Below the pieces are notes generated by a model. The model did no database searches and had not been told where the DNA came from. It worked only from the letters and a program-made list of their open reading frames with translations. A stretch of 64,000 nucleotides of DNA, taken from contig JADJPG010000013.1 in the NCBI GenBank assembly GCA_016713365.1, positions 84,603 through 148,602 of the forward strand, in the 5' to 3' direction. The stretch comes from Verrucomicrobiota bacterium (GTDB taxonomy: Bacteria > Verrucomicrobiota > Verrucomicrobiia > Limisphaerales > JADJPG01). A program made the position numbers and the translations under genes. Positions 54,724 through 64,000 of this stretch are shown here, piece by piece; position 1 is the stretch's first letter; each line of letters opens with the position of its first letter.

Positions 54724-56307
54724 GTGAATTGCGCGAACCTACCTCAGGTGATGGTAACGATGGCCCAAAACCGGTCGCTCAACGAAGTGTTGCGCGCCGT
54801 GGTCAGTGGTATTGCCCAGTGCCGAAATATCGCGCTCGCCCGGATCTGGCTGATCGAGCCGGGCGATATCTGCGAGACTTGCCGGTTCCGCGCGGAGTGC
54901 CCGGATCAGACGCGTTGCCTGCACCTCGTCGCGAGCGCGGGGAATCCAGAGAATCCAAAGGACGATTACACGCGCCTCGACGGCAGCTTCCAACGCTTCC
55001 CGATCGGCGTGCGCAAGATCGGTCGCGTAGCACAGACGGGCGAACCGTTGCTGTTGCCGTCGTTGACGGGCAAAGAGGAGTGGATCGCTGACCCGGCATG
55101 GCTTGAGCGCGAGGGCGTGAAGACGTTCGCCGCCCAACCGTTGCTGTTCCGGGGCGAAGTGCTCGGCGTGCTCGCGATCTTCGATTGCAGCGTGCTGAAG
55201 AGGCCTGACTTTGACTGGCTGCGCATCTTCGCCGATCACGCCGCGGTGAGCATCGCCAATGCACGGGCGTTCGAGGAGATCGAGTATCTGCGCGCTCGGC
55301 TCGAAGAGGAGAACGTGTATCTCCGGCAGGAAGTGACCGACGTCATCGGCGCGAGCAACATCGTGGGGGACAGTCCGGGACTGAAGAAAGTTCTCCAACA
55401 AATCCAGCTCGTTGCCCCCACGGACGCCGCGGTGCTCGTCACCGGCGAGAGCGGCACCGGGAAGGAACTTGTCGCGCGCGCGGTGCATGAGCAAAGCCCG
55501 CGCAAGGATCGAGCGTTGATCAAGGTGAACTGCGGCGCAGTGCCTGAGACGTTGTTTGAAAGCGAGTTCTTCGGTCACGTGAAAGGGGCGTTCACCGGGG
55601 CGTTGAGGGACAAGCCGGGACGCTTCGAGCTGGCCGACGGAGGTACGCTCTTCCTCGATGAGATTGGCGAGGTGCCGCTGGCGATGCAGGCAAAGCTGCT
55701 GCGCGTCCTGCAGGAACAGGAGATCGAACGCGTCGGCGACACACGCACGCATAAGATCAACGTCCGCATCATCGCGGCGACCAATCGTGACTTGAAGAAG
55801 GAGGTCGATGCCGGCCGTTTCCGCCAGGATCTATTCTATCGCCTCAGCGTGTTTCCGATCGAGGTTCCGCCGTTGCGTGAGCGTCGGGAAGACATCGCTC
55901 CGCTTGCCGCCCATTTCGTGAAGCAAACGGCGCGACGCATGAACCGGCCCGCGCCCCGGCTCACGCAAGCGGCGATCAACCATCTCGCTGCGCACGAGTG
56001 GCCGGGAAACGTGCGAGAGCTCCAAAATGCCGTGGAGCGGGCGGTGATTTTGGCGCAAGGCGGACCAATCCACTTTGAGCTGCCCGAACAAAAACGCCCC
56101 GGAACCGAACGGACGACGAGGCCTGGCCTTTCCCCGACCGCGCTGCTGACGCGCGACGAATTGAAGCGCCAGGAACGGGAAAGCATCGCTGCAGCCCTGA
56201 AGCGGACCAATGGAAAAGTATTCGGAGCAGACGGTGCGGCCGAATTACTCGGCATGCGCCCCACGACCTTGGCCTCCCGGATCAAGGCGCTCGGACTGAA
56301 ACGTTGA
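54724..56307 (+). CDS. GAF-domain sigma-54-dependent activator with Cys cluster (NorR/NifA-like)
   Basis: This 527-residue enhancer-binding protein has an N-terminal GAF domain (~15-180) carrying C50-x2-C53-x5-C59-x5-C65, a possible metal or iron-sulfur site. The AAA+ core has Walker A GESGTGKE (~240), GAFTGA (~289), LFLDEIGEV and WPGNVRELQNAVERAVIL. A Fis-type helix-turn-helix (DGAAELLGMRPTTLASRIKALG, given in part) closes it. The start is a GTG at 54724; an ATG at 54751 is possible but would trim the conserved helix. The signal is unknown; the Cys cluster and divergent redox genes suggest oxygen, nitric oxide or redox state. Confidence 0.92.
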   Translation: MNCANLPQVMVTMAQNRSLNEVLRAVVSGIAQCRNIALARIWLIEPGDICETCRFRAECPDQTRCLHLVASAGNPENPKDDYTRLDGSFQRFPIGVRKIGRVAQTGEPLLLPSLTGKEEWIADPAWLEREGVKTFAAQPLLFRGEVLGVLAIFDCSVLKRPDFDWLRIFADHAAVSIANARAFEEIEYLRARLEEENVYLRQEVTDVIGASNIVGDSPGLKKVLQQIQLVAPTDAAVLVTGESGTGKELVARAVHEQSPRKDRALIKVNCGAVPETLFESEFFGHVKGAFTGALRDKPGRFELADGGTLFLDEIGEVPLAMQAKLLRVLQEQEIERVGDTRTHKINVRIIAATNRDLKKEVDAGRFRQDLFYRLSVFPIEVPPLRERREDIAPLAAHFVKQTARRMNRPAPRLTQAAINHLAAHEWPGNVRELQNAVERAVILAQGGPIHFELPEQKRPGTERTTRPGLSPTALLTRDELKRQERESIAAALKRTNGKVFGADGAAELLGMRPTTLASRIKALGLKR

Positions 56308-56457
56308 ACGCCCGTCACGACGATTCGCCCCGTTCGAATCCGACCGGCTTGTCCGAAGAAAGTTTGCGGATTTCGCCTCCCGAACGCGCATTACCCGTTG
56401 ATACCTGCCACAGCCCATGGGTGAGGACTGTCCAGATGAGGTCGCAGCCCATCAACA

Positions 56458-56479
56458 CCGGTTAAATCCTTGTAACCGG
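56458..56479 (+). terminator. Hairpin in the gap before the giant phosphatase gene
   Basis: The stem CCGGTTA/TAACCGG with an 8-nt loop lies 150 bp after the activator stop. It may end that transcript or sit in the leader of the next gene. No other feature was seen in the 234-bp gap. Confidence 0.3.
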
Positions 56480-56541
56480 GCGGCTTCACAGGTGTCTCAG
56501 TCGTGTCATCCGTCGGTAAAAACCAACTTGGTCATGCTTTT

Positions 56542-59500
56542 ATGCACCTGAACCTGCGTCAATTCGGCCTCACCAGCCTGCTCATCCTCATCGCCACCAC
56601 GGCAGCCTTCGCCCAAGCGCTCGCGAATGACAACTTCGCGGACGCCATCGTCCTGAACGGCCCCATCGCCACAACCACCGGCAGCAACGTCGGCGCGACC
56701 AAGCCATTTGGAGGTGGTGCAGGAGAACCCTCCATTCCGCCACAATCGCTGGGGACGTTTGGCGGTGCCTCCGTCTGGTGGCGCTGGACCGCGACCGCGA
56801 GCGGCACGACCACGGTGGACACCGAAGGCAGCAGCTTCAACACGCTGCTGGGAATCTACACCGGAACTGCCGTCAATCAGCTCACCCTCGCGGCCAGCAA
56901 CGACGATTTCGAGGGCAACCCATGGAGCAAAGTCACCTTCGAGGCCGTGGCCGGCACCACGTACAACATCATGGTGGACGGATTCCGGTCCGGCGCGGGC
57001 TTTGGCGCACCCGCCACCGGCAGCATCGTTCTCCATGTCAAAGGCGTGGGCGGTCTCGATATCTCCCTCGCGAACGGATCGGTCTTTAATGTCGGCGATC
57101 CGATTCCCGTCTCCGTCAGCTTCACGCCGGACTTTCCGAACCCGCCCGCGACACGCGTCGAGTTCTACCGCCAAAGCAGCCCCTTCACCGCGCCGGTGCT
57201 CGTGACCACGGACAACGCAGAACCCTTCAGCGCAACCATCGAAGGTGCTCCGGCTGGAACGAACAGCATCTACGTGGTGGCCTACGACAGCCTCGGCGGA
57301 CCCGTCGCGTCGCCGGTCGCCAGCGTGCTCGTGCAGAACATCGGCGTCACCTTGCTCACGCCGTTTGAAGACACGGTCTACCCGACCACCGCGCCCATCA
57401 CCGTCACAGCGTCCACGTTTCTTCCGGCCGGGAACATCTCCAGCGTCGAGTTCTTCGTCGACGGCGTGAAGTTCGCCGAAAGCATCGAGGCTCCCTACAG
57501 CGGCACTTGGAGCAATGTCACTGGCGGTTCGCATCGCTTCACCGCCGTCGCCCGCTCGGAAGCCGGCGCGCGCTACACCTCACAAGCCGTGAACGTCGGT
57601 GTCATCACCACCCTGTTGCCATTCGGCTCCGTCTGGAAGTATTTGGACAATGGTTCCGACCAGGGCACGGCCTGGTATGCGACTGAGTTCGACGACAGCT
57701 CCTGGGCGAGCGGCCCGGCGCCCTTCGGCTACGCGGATTCGAACGGGCGCTTTCCCGCCACGACCAATTCGTTCGGCCCTGACGCGAACGCGAAGTTTCC
57801 CACCACCTATTTCCGCCAGGCCGTCGAGATCGGTGACACCGCCAGCTTCAGCAGCGTGCGCTTGAACATCGAACGCGATGACGGCGCCATCATTTATCTC
57901 AATGGCGCGGAGCTCACCCGCTTCAACATGCCGACCGGCGAAGTGACCTACGCGACCTTTGCCGCGGCGAACGCCAATGACGACGGCGGAACGGTCTTCG
58001 GCTTCAACATCGACCGCAGCCTGCTGCGCCCGGGCGTGAACGTCTTCGCCGTCGAGATTCACAATGACGCAGGGAACAGCTCGGACATCTGGTTCCAGAT
58101 GAGCCTCGTTGGCCAGCCTGTCATCATCCACAACCTCTCCCCTGTCGTTGATGTCACTACGCCGACCAACGGCGCCTACTTCCTCGCTCCTTCCCAGATC
58201 GCGCTGGCGGCCACGGCGTCTGACGGCGACGGCAGCGTCGCGAAAGTGGAGTTCTTCGCGAACGGCGTGAAAATCGGCGAAGACACCGAAGCGCCCTACG
58301 AAGCCATCTGGAACAATCCTCCCGTGGCCGCGCATCAAATCACCGCCGTCGCCACCGACGATCAAGGTGCCACAACGACATCTGCGGAAATCGCCGTCGT
58401 CGTCTACGACGCCGCGGGAACGCCCGTCGCGAAAGTTACTGCGCCGCTCGACGGTCATATCGTCGAAGGCCCGACCAACATGGTCGTCACCGCGACGGCG
58501 AATGCCGTCAACGGCGTGGCAAACGTCGAGTTCTTCAACAACGGCGTGCTCTTCGCCAGCGACAACACCGCGCCCTACTCCGCCATCTGGCCGGCTCCTT
58601 TCGGCACCAACACCCTGACCGCCGTCTCGATCGATACCGGCGGCGTGCGCGGCACTTCGCCCGCCATCACGGTGGCCGTCACCATCCCGCCGACGAACGT
58701 GATCGCGCCCACCGTCTTCCGACAGACACCGCTCGCGAGCGCATCCGTCACCAACACGCTCACCAGCATCAACGTGCTCTTCAGCGAACGCGTCCTGAAC
58801 GTCGACGCCTCCGACCTGCTCATCAACGGCGTGCCCGCCACGAACATGACGAGCAATGGCAGCCTCACGAACTACACCTTCACCTTCCCGCAACCGGCCT
58901 ACGGCACTGTGAACATCACCTGGGCGGAAGGCCACGGAATCACCGACTACGGTTATCCGTCCAATCTTGCGTTCGACACCACGGCGCCCGATGCGACGTG
59001 GAGCTACATCCTCATTGATCAGCTCGCCCCGCGAATCGTCGCCCGCACGCCCGCACCGGGTTCCACCGTCACGAACCTCACCGAGATCACGGTCGCCTTC
59101 AGCGAACCGGTGAGCGGAGTGGACGCGGCTGACCTTCTCGTCAACGGTTTCGAAGCCACCGCCGTCAGCGGCTCCGGCGCGAACTACACCTTCACCCTGC
59201 CTCCGTTCAGCACGGGACTGAAGACCGTCACTTGGTCCACCAACAACGGCATCGCGGATCTCGCCGTGACGCCGAATGCATTTGATCGCGCGCTGGCGAC
59301 GAACAACTGGAGCTTCACGCTCGATACGCGCTACGTGTTCATCCAGACCAATGCGAACTGGCATTTCATCAAGGGCTTCGCCGAAGCCTCCGAACCCACC
59401 AACGCCTGGCGCCAGCTCGCCTACGACGACTCCAGCTGGTCGAACGCGCCGGCGCCGTTCTTCTACGGAGAGACCGCCATCACGAACGCCGCCTTCCCCG

Positions 59501-62500
59501 GCACGACGCTCAGTGATATGCAGAGCAACTACACGACGATTTACCTCCGTCGGGAGTTCGTCGTGGAAAAGCGCGGCAACATCACCAACCTGATCTTCCT
59601 CGCGCAGGTCGACGACGGTTTCGTCGCCTGGATCAACGGCGTGCCAATGACGCGTTTCAATGCTCCGGCTGGCGATTCGATTCCCTACAATGCCGTCGCG
59701 ACCGCGCAATCCACGGAGCCCAACAACGCAGGCGCCGCATGGACTGTCTTCCAGATGCCCGCTTCCGCCTCGGCGCTGGTCGATGGCACCAACGTCATCG
59801 CCGTGCAGGCGTTCAACCAGAATCTCACGAACAGCAGTGACTTCAGCTTCAACGCGCAGCTCTACACTTATCTGCTCGATCCCACCACGGTCGGCCCGCG
59901 CTTGCTCGAGCCCGAGCCGCGCCAGGGCGATACCTTCGCGCTATCCAACATCCTCATCACCTTCAGCGAACCCGTCCACGGCGTGAAAGCCAGCGACCTG
60001 CTCATCAACGGCACGCCCGCGACGGAAGTGAGCAGCACCACGAACACGACCTACCTGTTCTCCTTCCCGCAGCCGCCGTATGGCGCCGTCGTCGTGAACT
60101 GGGACACCAACCACGCCATCGTGGACTTCGATTCACCGCCGCGCGCCTTCGATGCTCTCTCCACCAACTCCACGCTGCGCTACTTCCTGATCAATCCGAG
60201 CAACCCGAAGATCGCGTCCCAAGTTCCGTCTGCGGGATTGACCGTCACCGGCCTGACCGCCGTGGTGGTCACCTTCACGGAAGCCGTCGCCGGCGTGGAA
60301 GCTTCCGACTTGCTCATCAACGGCACCGCTGCCGCGTCAATGACGACAGCGGACAACACCTCCTTCCAATTCGCGTTCCCGCAACCGGCGTTCGGCGCAG
60401 TAACCATTCGCTGGGCGACCAATCACGGCATCGTCGATGTCGAGGCCGGAAACGCCTTCGACCCGACACGCTTCGGCGGTCAGTGGAATTACACCCTGAT
60501 CGATCCAGTGCCCTCGGTCGTGTTGACCAGCCCGACGAACAACACCTTCTTCCTGCCTCCGGCGAACCTCACCCTGCGCGCGACGGCGTCTGACAATGAC
60601 GGAACCGTGGCTCTCGTGGAGTTTTTCCAGAGCGGCGAGAAGCTCAGCGAAGGAACGACCGCGCCCTACACCTTCGGCGTTTCGAACCTGCTCGTCGGCA
60701 GCTACACCTTCACGGCGCGCGCCACGGACAACCAGGGCCTGCAACGCACCTCTGCGCCGGTCGTCATCAACGTCGTCACCAGCCTGCCCATCGCACTCAT
60801 TCGCGGTCCGTATCTGCAAATGGGTTCGCCCACCGGCAGCGTGGTTCGCTGGCGCACGGATGCGATTTCGGACGGCCTCGTCTATTACGGCACGGACTTG
60901 AACAGCATGACGAACATCGCCTGGGAACAAAGCGTGACCAACGAACACGTCGTCAAGCTCAGCGAGTTGGAACCCGGCACGAAGTATTACTACTCGATCG
61001 GCAGCGGCGCTTTCCGTCTCGTTGGCGGCACCAATGACGGCGCGAACTATTGGTTCGAAACCTCACCTCCCGTGGGGACGCGGAACCCGACTCGTCTGTG
61101 GATCCTCGGCGATGCTGGAACCGCGGGCAACGGTTCCCCGGACCGTCAGCGCAGCACGCGCGACGCCTTCTACAACTACGCCGAAACCAATGGCGGCGCC
61201 GCCGACCTCGTGCTGATGCTCGGCGATAACGCCTACAACGTGGGTTCCGACGCGGAACATCAGGCTGCGGTGTTCGACATGTATCCGACCACCCTGCGAA
61301 ACAAGTTCCTCTGGCCGACCATCGGCAATCACGAAACCTCGCAGTCCACCACGGCGACCGATTTCCCGTACCTCAACATCTTCTCACTGCCGACCGCAGG
61401 CGAGGCGGGCGGCGTTCCGTCCGGCACGGAGAAATATTACTCGTTCGACTACGGCAACATTCACTTCGTCTGCCTCGACTCGATGACCAGCGGGCTCACT
61501 GGCACCACGCCCATGGCACGCTGGCTGGAAGATGATCTCGCGAACACCGCGCAGGAATGGGTCATCGTTTTCTTCCATCACCCGCCCTACACCAAGGGCA
61601 GTCACAACTCCGACACCGAACAAGACCTCGTGCAGATTCGCCAGAACCTGGTGCCCATCCTCGAAGCCAACGGCGTGGACCTCGTGCTCTCCGGCCACAG
61701 CCATTGCTACGAACGCTCCTACCTGATGGACGGCCACTACGGACTCTCCGGCACGCTCACGGAGTCGATGAAGATCGACGGTGGCGACGGCAGCGAGGAC
61801 GGCGACGGCGCGTATCGCAAGAATGATGAAGGCCGCGGCGTGATTTACACCGTCGCCGGCAGCGCGGGCCAGGCAACGTTCCTCCAAGCCGACGCTCCGC
61901 TTCCCGCGATGCAGGTCACTCTCCTCGAGCTCGGCTCCATGGTCGTCGACGTCACTGGCAACCGTCTCGACGCCGTGTTCCTGCGCGAGAATGGTTTGAT
62001 TCAAGATCGGTTCACCCTCATCAAGCCGTCGCCGTTCCCGGCGGCGCCGCAGAACCTCGTGGCCGCCACCATCAGCACCAGCGAGATCAGTCTCTCGTGG
62101 ACGGACGCAACCGAGAACGAACTCGCCTACGTGGTCGAGCGCTCGACGGACGGCGTCAACTTCACCACGATCCAAACCCTCGTAGCCAACTCGACGAACC
62201 TCCTCGACTCCGGTCTGCTCGCCAACACCACCTACCTTTACCGCGTGCGCGGCACGAACAGCATCGGCATCGGTGAATACTCGAACATCGCGGGCGCCAG
62301 CACCGTGCTGCCGGACAGCCTGCCCGCCGCTCCCATCGGCCTGGTGGCTCACGCCGATGACGGCAGCCAGTTCTTCCGCCACACCATGGTCCTGCGCTGG
62401 CAGGATCGTTCCACAAACGAATCCGCGTTCCAGATCGAACGCGCCGCGGACGGCGCAAACTTCCTGCCCGTGGCTTCCGTCGCGGCCAACCAAAACACCT

Positions 62501-64000
62501 ACATTGATCGCAACCTCGAATCCGCCACCTACTACCACTACCGCGTGCGCGCCGTGAACGCCCTCGGTGCCTCAGCGCCGACCGTCATCGCGACTGAATC
62601 CACGCATCCCCAAACGCAGCTCGTGCGCGAAGGCGGCAACGCCGTGTTCCACGCCGGTGCGGAAGGTGCGGCGCCGGTGCGTTACCAGTGGAACTTCCTC
62701 GGCATTCCGATCGCCGGCGAGACCAACGAGACTCTGCTCGTCGAGAACGTCCAGCCCGGCGACGAAGGGGACTTCGACGTGATTGTCCGTGACGCCAATG
62801 GGCGAACCGACAGCAATCCCGCCTTCCTCTTCGTCCTCTCGCCCCCAAGCATCGTCACGCATCCCTCGGACATAGTGGCAATCGCCGGAACCACCGTGGC
62901 CCTCGGAGCCCAGGCCACCGGCACCCAGCCGCTCATTTATCAATGGGTCAAAAACGGCACGCCGATCAACGGAGCGAACAGTGCCGCGATTGATTTCAGC
63001 AGCGTCCAGATTCCCGATCGCGGCCGTTACTACCTCACCGTGCGAAACGACTTCGGCGCGACGACGAGCCAGGTCGCCCAGCTGGATGTCTTCTTTGCGC
63101 CGACGCTGGCCGCCATTCCGGACACCATCGGCGAAGTGCTCAAGCAGACGACCATCCGCAATCGCGTCACGGACATGAACGTCCCTCCGCTCAATCTGCT
63201 CTACACACTCGAAGCCGGCGCGCCCACCAATGCCACCATCAACCCGACCAACGGCGTCATTCGCTGGCGCCCGAATCGAGCCCAGGGCCCGAGCACGAAC
63301 GTCATCACCGCGCGCGTGTCCGACGGAGATCATCCGTCCGTGAACACCTCGGTTTCGTTCACCGTGGTGGTGAAAGATTTCGTCGAGCTCACCATCGGTC
63401 AGGGCATCCTCCAAACCGGCGAGACGAACGTCGCGCCGATTCAGCTCTTCTCCAGCACGCCGATCGTTGATGCGCAGTTCCAAATCAACTTCGACGCCAC
63501 GCGGTTGACCAACCTCTCCGTCGTGGAACTCGCGCCGGAACGGGCCAGGGTCTCGCTCCAGCTCACTGCACCGGACACCGCCAAACTGTCGATCGTCTCC
63601 GAGCCCGGCGTCTCCCTGCAAGGCACGCAACAACTCGCGCAGCTACAGTTCGAAGCCATCGCTGGCGTCACCTCTGCATTCGTTCCGCTCCACGCCTCGC
63701 TGGAAACCGGCACTCGCGCCGAAGCGGGACTCGAGCCCACGCTGCTCGCCAACGACGGACGCGCTGTCGTGATCGGCACGCAACCGTTGCTGGAGCCCAC
63801 CTTCACCTCGCCGACCGTCCGGCAGATGATGCTCTACGGTCGTCGCGGCACGACCTACACCGTCGAAGCCTCCACCAACATCGCGAATCCGCTGGCCTGG
63901 AGAGCCCGCGGCACCCTTCCGGGCGCGACTATGACCAACCTGTTCCGCGTGCTGCCGTTGCCGGCCACTCCGGCGCCACCGGTCTACTACCGCATCCGCC
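56542..64000 (+). CDS. Giant secreted purple acid phosphatase with Ig-like, FN3 and cohesin-like domains, 3' truncated
   Basis: The frame is open from the ATG at 56542 to the window edge (about 2486 residues, no stop). A signal peptide (~1-25) is followed by a pre-peptidase-like domain (~28-175). Then come bacterial Ig-like modules (VEFFVDGVKFAESIEAPYSG type) and two lectin-like WxYLDNG/FDDSSW modules. Four repeats read SEPVxGVxASDLLINGxxA. From ~1415 to 1829 lies a purple acid phosphatase with the metal ligands GDAG, GDNAYN, GNHE, FHHPPY and GHSHCYERSY. Two FN3 domains (~1832-2010), two Ig-like domains (~2015-2190) and a cohesin-like domain (~2285-2410) follow. The last residues resemble the C-terminal YYRI/FYRV module, so the end is probably close. 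It hydrolyses phosphate esters outside the cell; the other domains bind surfaces or glycans (inference). Confidence 0.88.
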   Translation, partial: MHLNLRQFGLTSLLILIATTAAFAQALANDNFADAIVLNGPIATTTGSNVGATKPFGGGAGEPSIPPQSLGTFGGASVWWRWTATASGTTTVDTEGSSFNTLLGIYTGTAVNQLTLAASNDDFEGNPWSKVTFEAVAGTTYNIMVDGFRSGAGFGAPATGSIVLHVKGVGGLDISLANGSVFNVGDPIPVSVSFTPDFPNPPATRVEFYRQSSPFTAPVLVTTDNAEPFSATIEGAPAGTNSIYVVAYDSLGGPVASPVASVLVQNIGVTLLTPFEDTVYPTTAPITVTASTFLPAGNISSVEFFVDGVKFAESIEAPYSGTWSNVTGGSHRFTAVARSEAGARYTSQAVNVGVITTLLPFGSVWKYLDNGSDQGTAWYATEFDDSSWASGPAPFGYADSNGRFPATTNSFGPDANAKFPTTYFRQAVEIGDTASFSSVRLNIERDDGAIIYLNGAELTRFNMPTGEVTYATFAAANANDDGGTVFGFNIDRSLLRPGVNVFAVEIHNDAGNSSDIWFQMSLVGQPVIIHNLSPVVDVTTPTNGAYFLAPSQIALAATASDGDGSVAKVEFFANGVKIGEDTEAPYEAIWNNPPVAAHQITAVATDDQGATTTSAEIAVVVYDAAGTPVAKVTAPLDGHIVEGPTNMVVTATANAVNGVANVEFFNNGVLFASDNTAPYSAIWPAPFGTNTLTAVSIDTGGVRGTSPAITVAVTIPPTNVIAPTVFRQTPLASASVTNTLTSINVLFSERVLNVDASDLLINGVPATNMTSNGSLTNYTFTFPQPAYGTVNITWAEGHGITDYGYPSNLAFDTTAPDATWSYILIDQLAPRIVARTPAPGSTVTNLTEITVAFSEPVSGVDAADLLVNGFEATAVSGSGANYTFTLPPFSTGLKTVTWSTNNGIADLAVTPNAFDRALATNNWSFTLDTRYVFIQTNANWHFIKGFAEASEPTNAWRQLAYDDSSWSNAPAPFFYGETAITNAAFPGTTLSDMQSNYTTIYLRREFVVEKRGNITNLIFLAQVDDGFVAWINGVPMTRFNAPAGDSIPYNAVATAQSTEPNNAGAAWTVFQMPASASALVDGTNVIAVQAFNQNLTNSSDFSFNAQLYTYLLDPTTVGPRLLEPEPRQGDTFALSNILITFSEPVHGVKASDLLINGTPATEVSSTTNTTYLFSFPQPPYGAVVVNWDTNHAIVDFDSPPRAFDALSTNSTLRYFLINPSNPKIASQVPSAGLTVTGLTAVVVTFTEAVAGVEASDLLINGTAAASMTTADNTSFQFAFPQPAFGAVTIRWATNHGIVDVEAGNAFDPTRFGGQWNYTLIDPVPSVVLTSPTNNTFFLPPANLTLRATASDNDGTVALVEFFQSGEKLSEGTTAPYTFGVSNLLVGSYTFTARATDNQGLQRTSAPVVINVVTSLPIALIRGPYLQMGSPTGSVVRWRTDAISDGLVYYGTDLNSMTNIAWEQSVTNEHVVKLSELEPGTKYYYSIGSGAFRLVGGTNDGANYWFETSPPVGTRNPTRLWILGDAGTAGNGSPDRQRSTRDAFYNYAETNGGAADLVLMLGDNAYNVGSDAEHQAAVFDMYPTTLRNKFLWPTIGNHETSQSTTATDFPYLNIFSLPTAGEAGGVPSGTEKYYSFDYGNIHFVCLDSMTSGLTGTTPMARWLEDDLANTAQEWVIVFFHHPPYTKGSHNSDTEQDLVQIRQNLVPILEANGVDLVLSGHSHCYERSYLMDGHYGLSGTLTESMKIDGGDGSEDGDGAYRKNDEGRGVIYTVAGSAGQATFLQADAPLPAMQVTLLELGSMVVDVTGNRLDAVFLRENGLIQDRFTLIKPSPFPAAPQNLVAATISTSEISLSWTDATENELAYVVERSTDGVNFTTIQTLVANSTNLLDSGLLANTTYLYRVRGTNSIGIGEYSNIAGASTVLPDSLPAAPIGLVAHADDGSQFFRHTMVLRWQDRSTNESAFQIERAADGANFLPVASVAANQNTYIDRNLESATYYHYRVRAVNALGASAPTVIATESTHPQTQLVREGGNAVFHAGAEGAAPVRYQWNFLGIPIAGETNETLLVENVQPGDEGDFDVIVRDANGRTDSNPAFLFVLSPPSIVTHPSDIVAIAGTTVALGAQATGTQPLIYQWVKNGTPINGANSAAIDFSSVQIPDRGRYYLTVRNDFGATTSQVAQLDVFFAPTLAAIPDTIGEVLKQTTIRNRVTDMNVPPLNLLYTLEAGAPTNATINPTNGVIRWRPNRAQGPSTNVITARVSDGDHPSVNTSVSFTVVVKDFVELTIGQGILQTGETNVAPIQLFSSTPIVDAQFQINFDATRLTNLSVVELAPERARVSLQLTAPDTAKLSIVSEPGVSLQGTQQLAQLQFEAIAGVTSAFVPLHASLETGTRAEAGLEPTLLANDGRAVVIGTQPLLEPTFTSPTVRQMMLYGRRGTTYTVEASTNIANPLAWRARGTLPGATMTNLFRVLPLPATPAPPVYYRIR

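Noticed and set aside
57580..59709. 709-codon open frame opposite the giant phosphatase gene
   Set aside because: Antisense shadow of a conserved Ig-like domain region; its composition is V, R, G and D repeats only.

Overview
The window is GC-rich bacterial chromosome, densely coded on both strands. No rRNA, tRNA, CRISPR array, phage or insertion sequence was recognised. The gene content points to Verrucomicrobiota, probably a soil or freshwater lineage of the Pedosphaera/Limisphaera kind. The evidence is two DUF1549/DUF1553 haem proteins each paired with a DUF1501 protein, two secreted sulfatases, an HVR-rich (HYR) adhesin, a delta-60 repeat protein, a FecR plus CHASE2-cyclase pair, and large Ig/FN3 secreted proteins. 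Shine-Dalgarno sequences are mostly weak. The taxonomic call is an inference from gene families only.

Layout: 1-5880 holds the end of an HYR-domain surface protein, a sulfatase and a delta-60 repeat protein. 5990-15407 holds housekeeping and signalling genes: ftsK, a TIM-barrel epimerase, tatD, DUF167, a CHASE2 adenylate cyclase, FecR and gcvT. 15539-16723 is a CysJ-like flavin reductase. 16815-23591 is a tight minus-strand run of five genes: a two-domain alpha/beta hydrolase, a zinc-ribbon protein, a class C beta-lactamase-like hydrolase, a DA1-type metalloprotease and a RuBisCO-like protein. 23732-35454 carries a sorbosone-type dehydrogenase, a second sulfatase, glnD, glcD and a very large PQQ-propeller/HEAT/cytochrome c protein. 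35473-40758 is a sigma-54 activator facing a secreted-protein/VIT-vWA/rhombosortase operon. 40694-51049 holds a carbon-nitrogen hydrolase and two DUF1549/1553 + DUF1501 pairs. 51072-56307 is a redox-type cluster (flavin oxidase, DUF5069, nitroreductase, thioredoxin, HPP membrane protein, AhpD-like protein) divergent from a GAF sigma-54 activator. From 56542 to the right edge runs one giant secreted purple acid phosphatase.

The most interesting systems are these. (1) A self-contained surface-processing module: a VIT/vWA protein ending in a GlyGly-CTERM-like tail, followed by a rhombosortase, behind a good -24/-12 promoter and opposite its own sigma-54 activator. (2) An array of three 16-bp palindromes between the GAF-type sigma-54 activator and the redox cluster, resembling a NorR-style enhancer. 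(3) A RuBisCO-like protein without the loop-6 lysine, in a possible operon with a bacterial DA1 homologue and hydrolases.

Three genes (tatD, the CHASE2 cyclase and the sorbosone dehydrogenase) are each broken by a single extra base although both halves remain fully conserved. This looks more like consensus error in the assembly than gene decay. Several inverted-repeat elements lie between convergent genes, and one lies inside a coding sequence.
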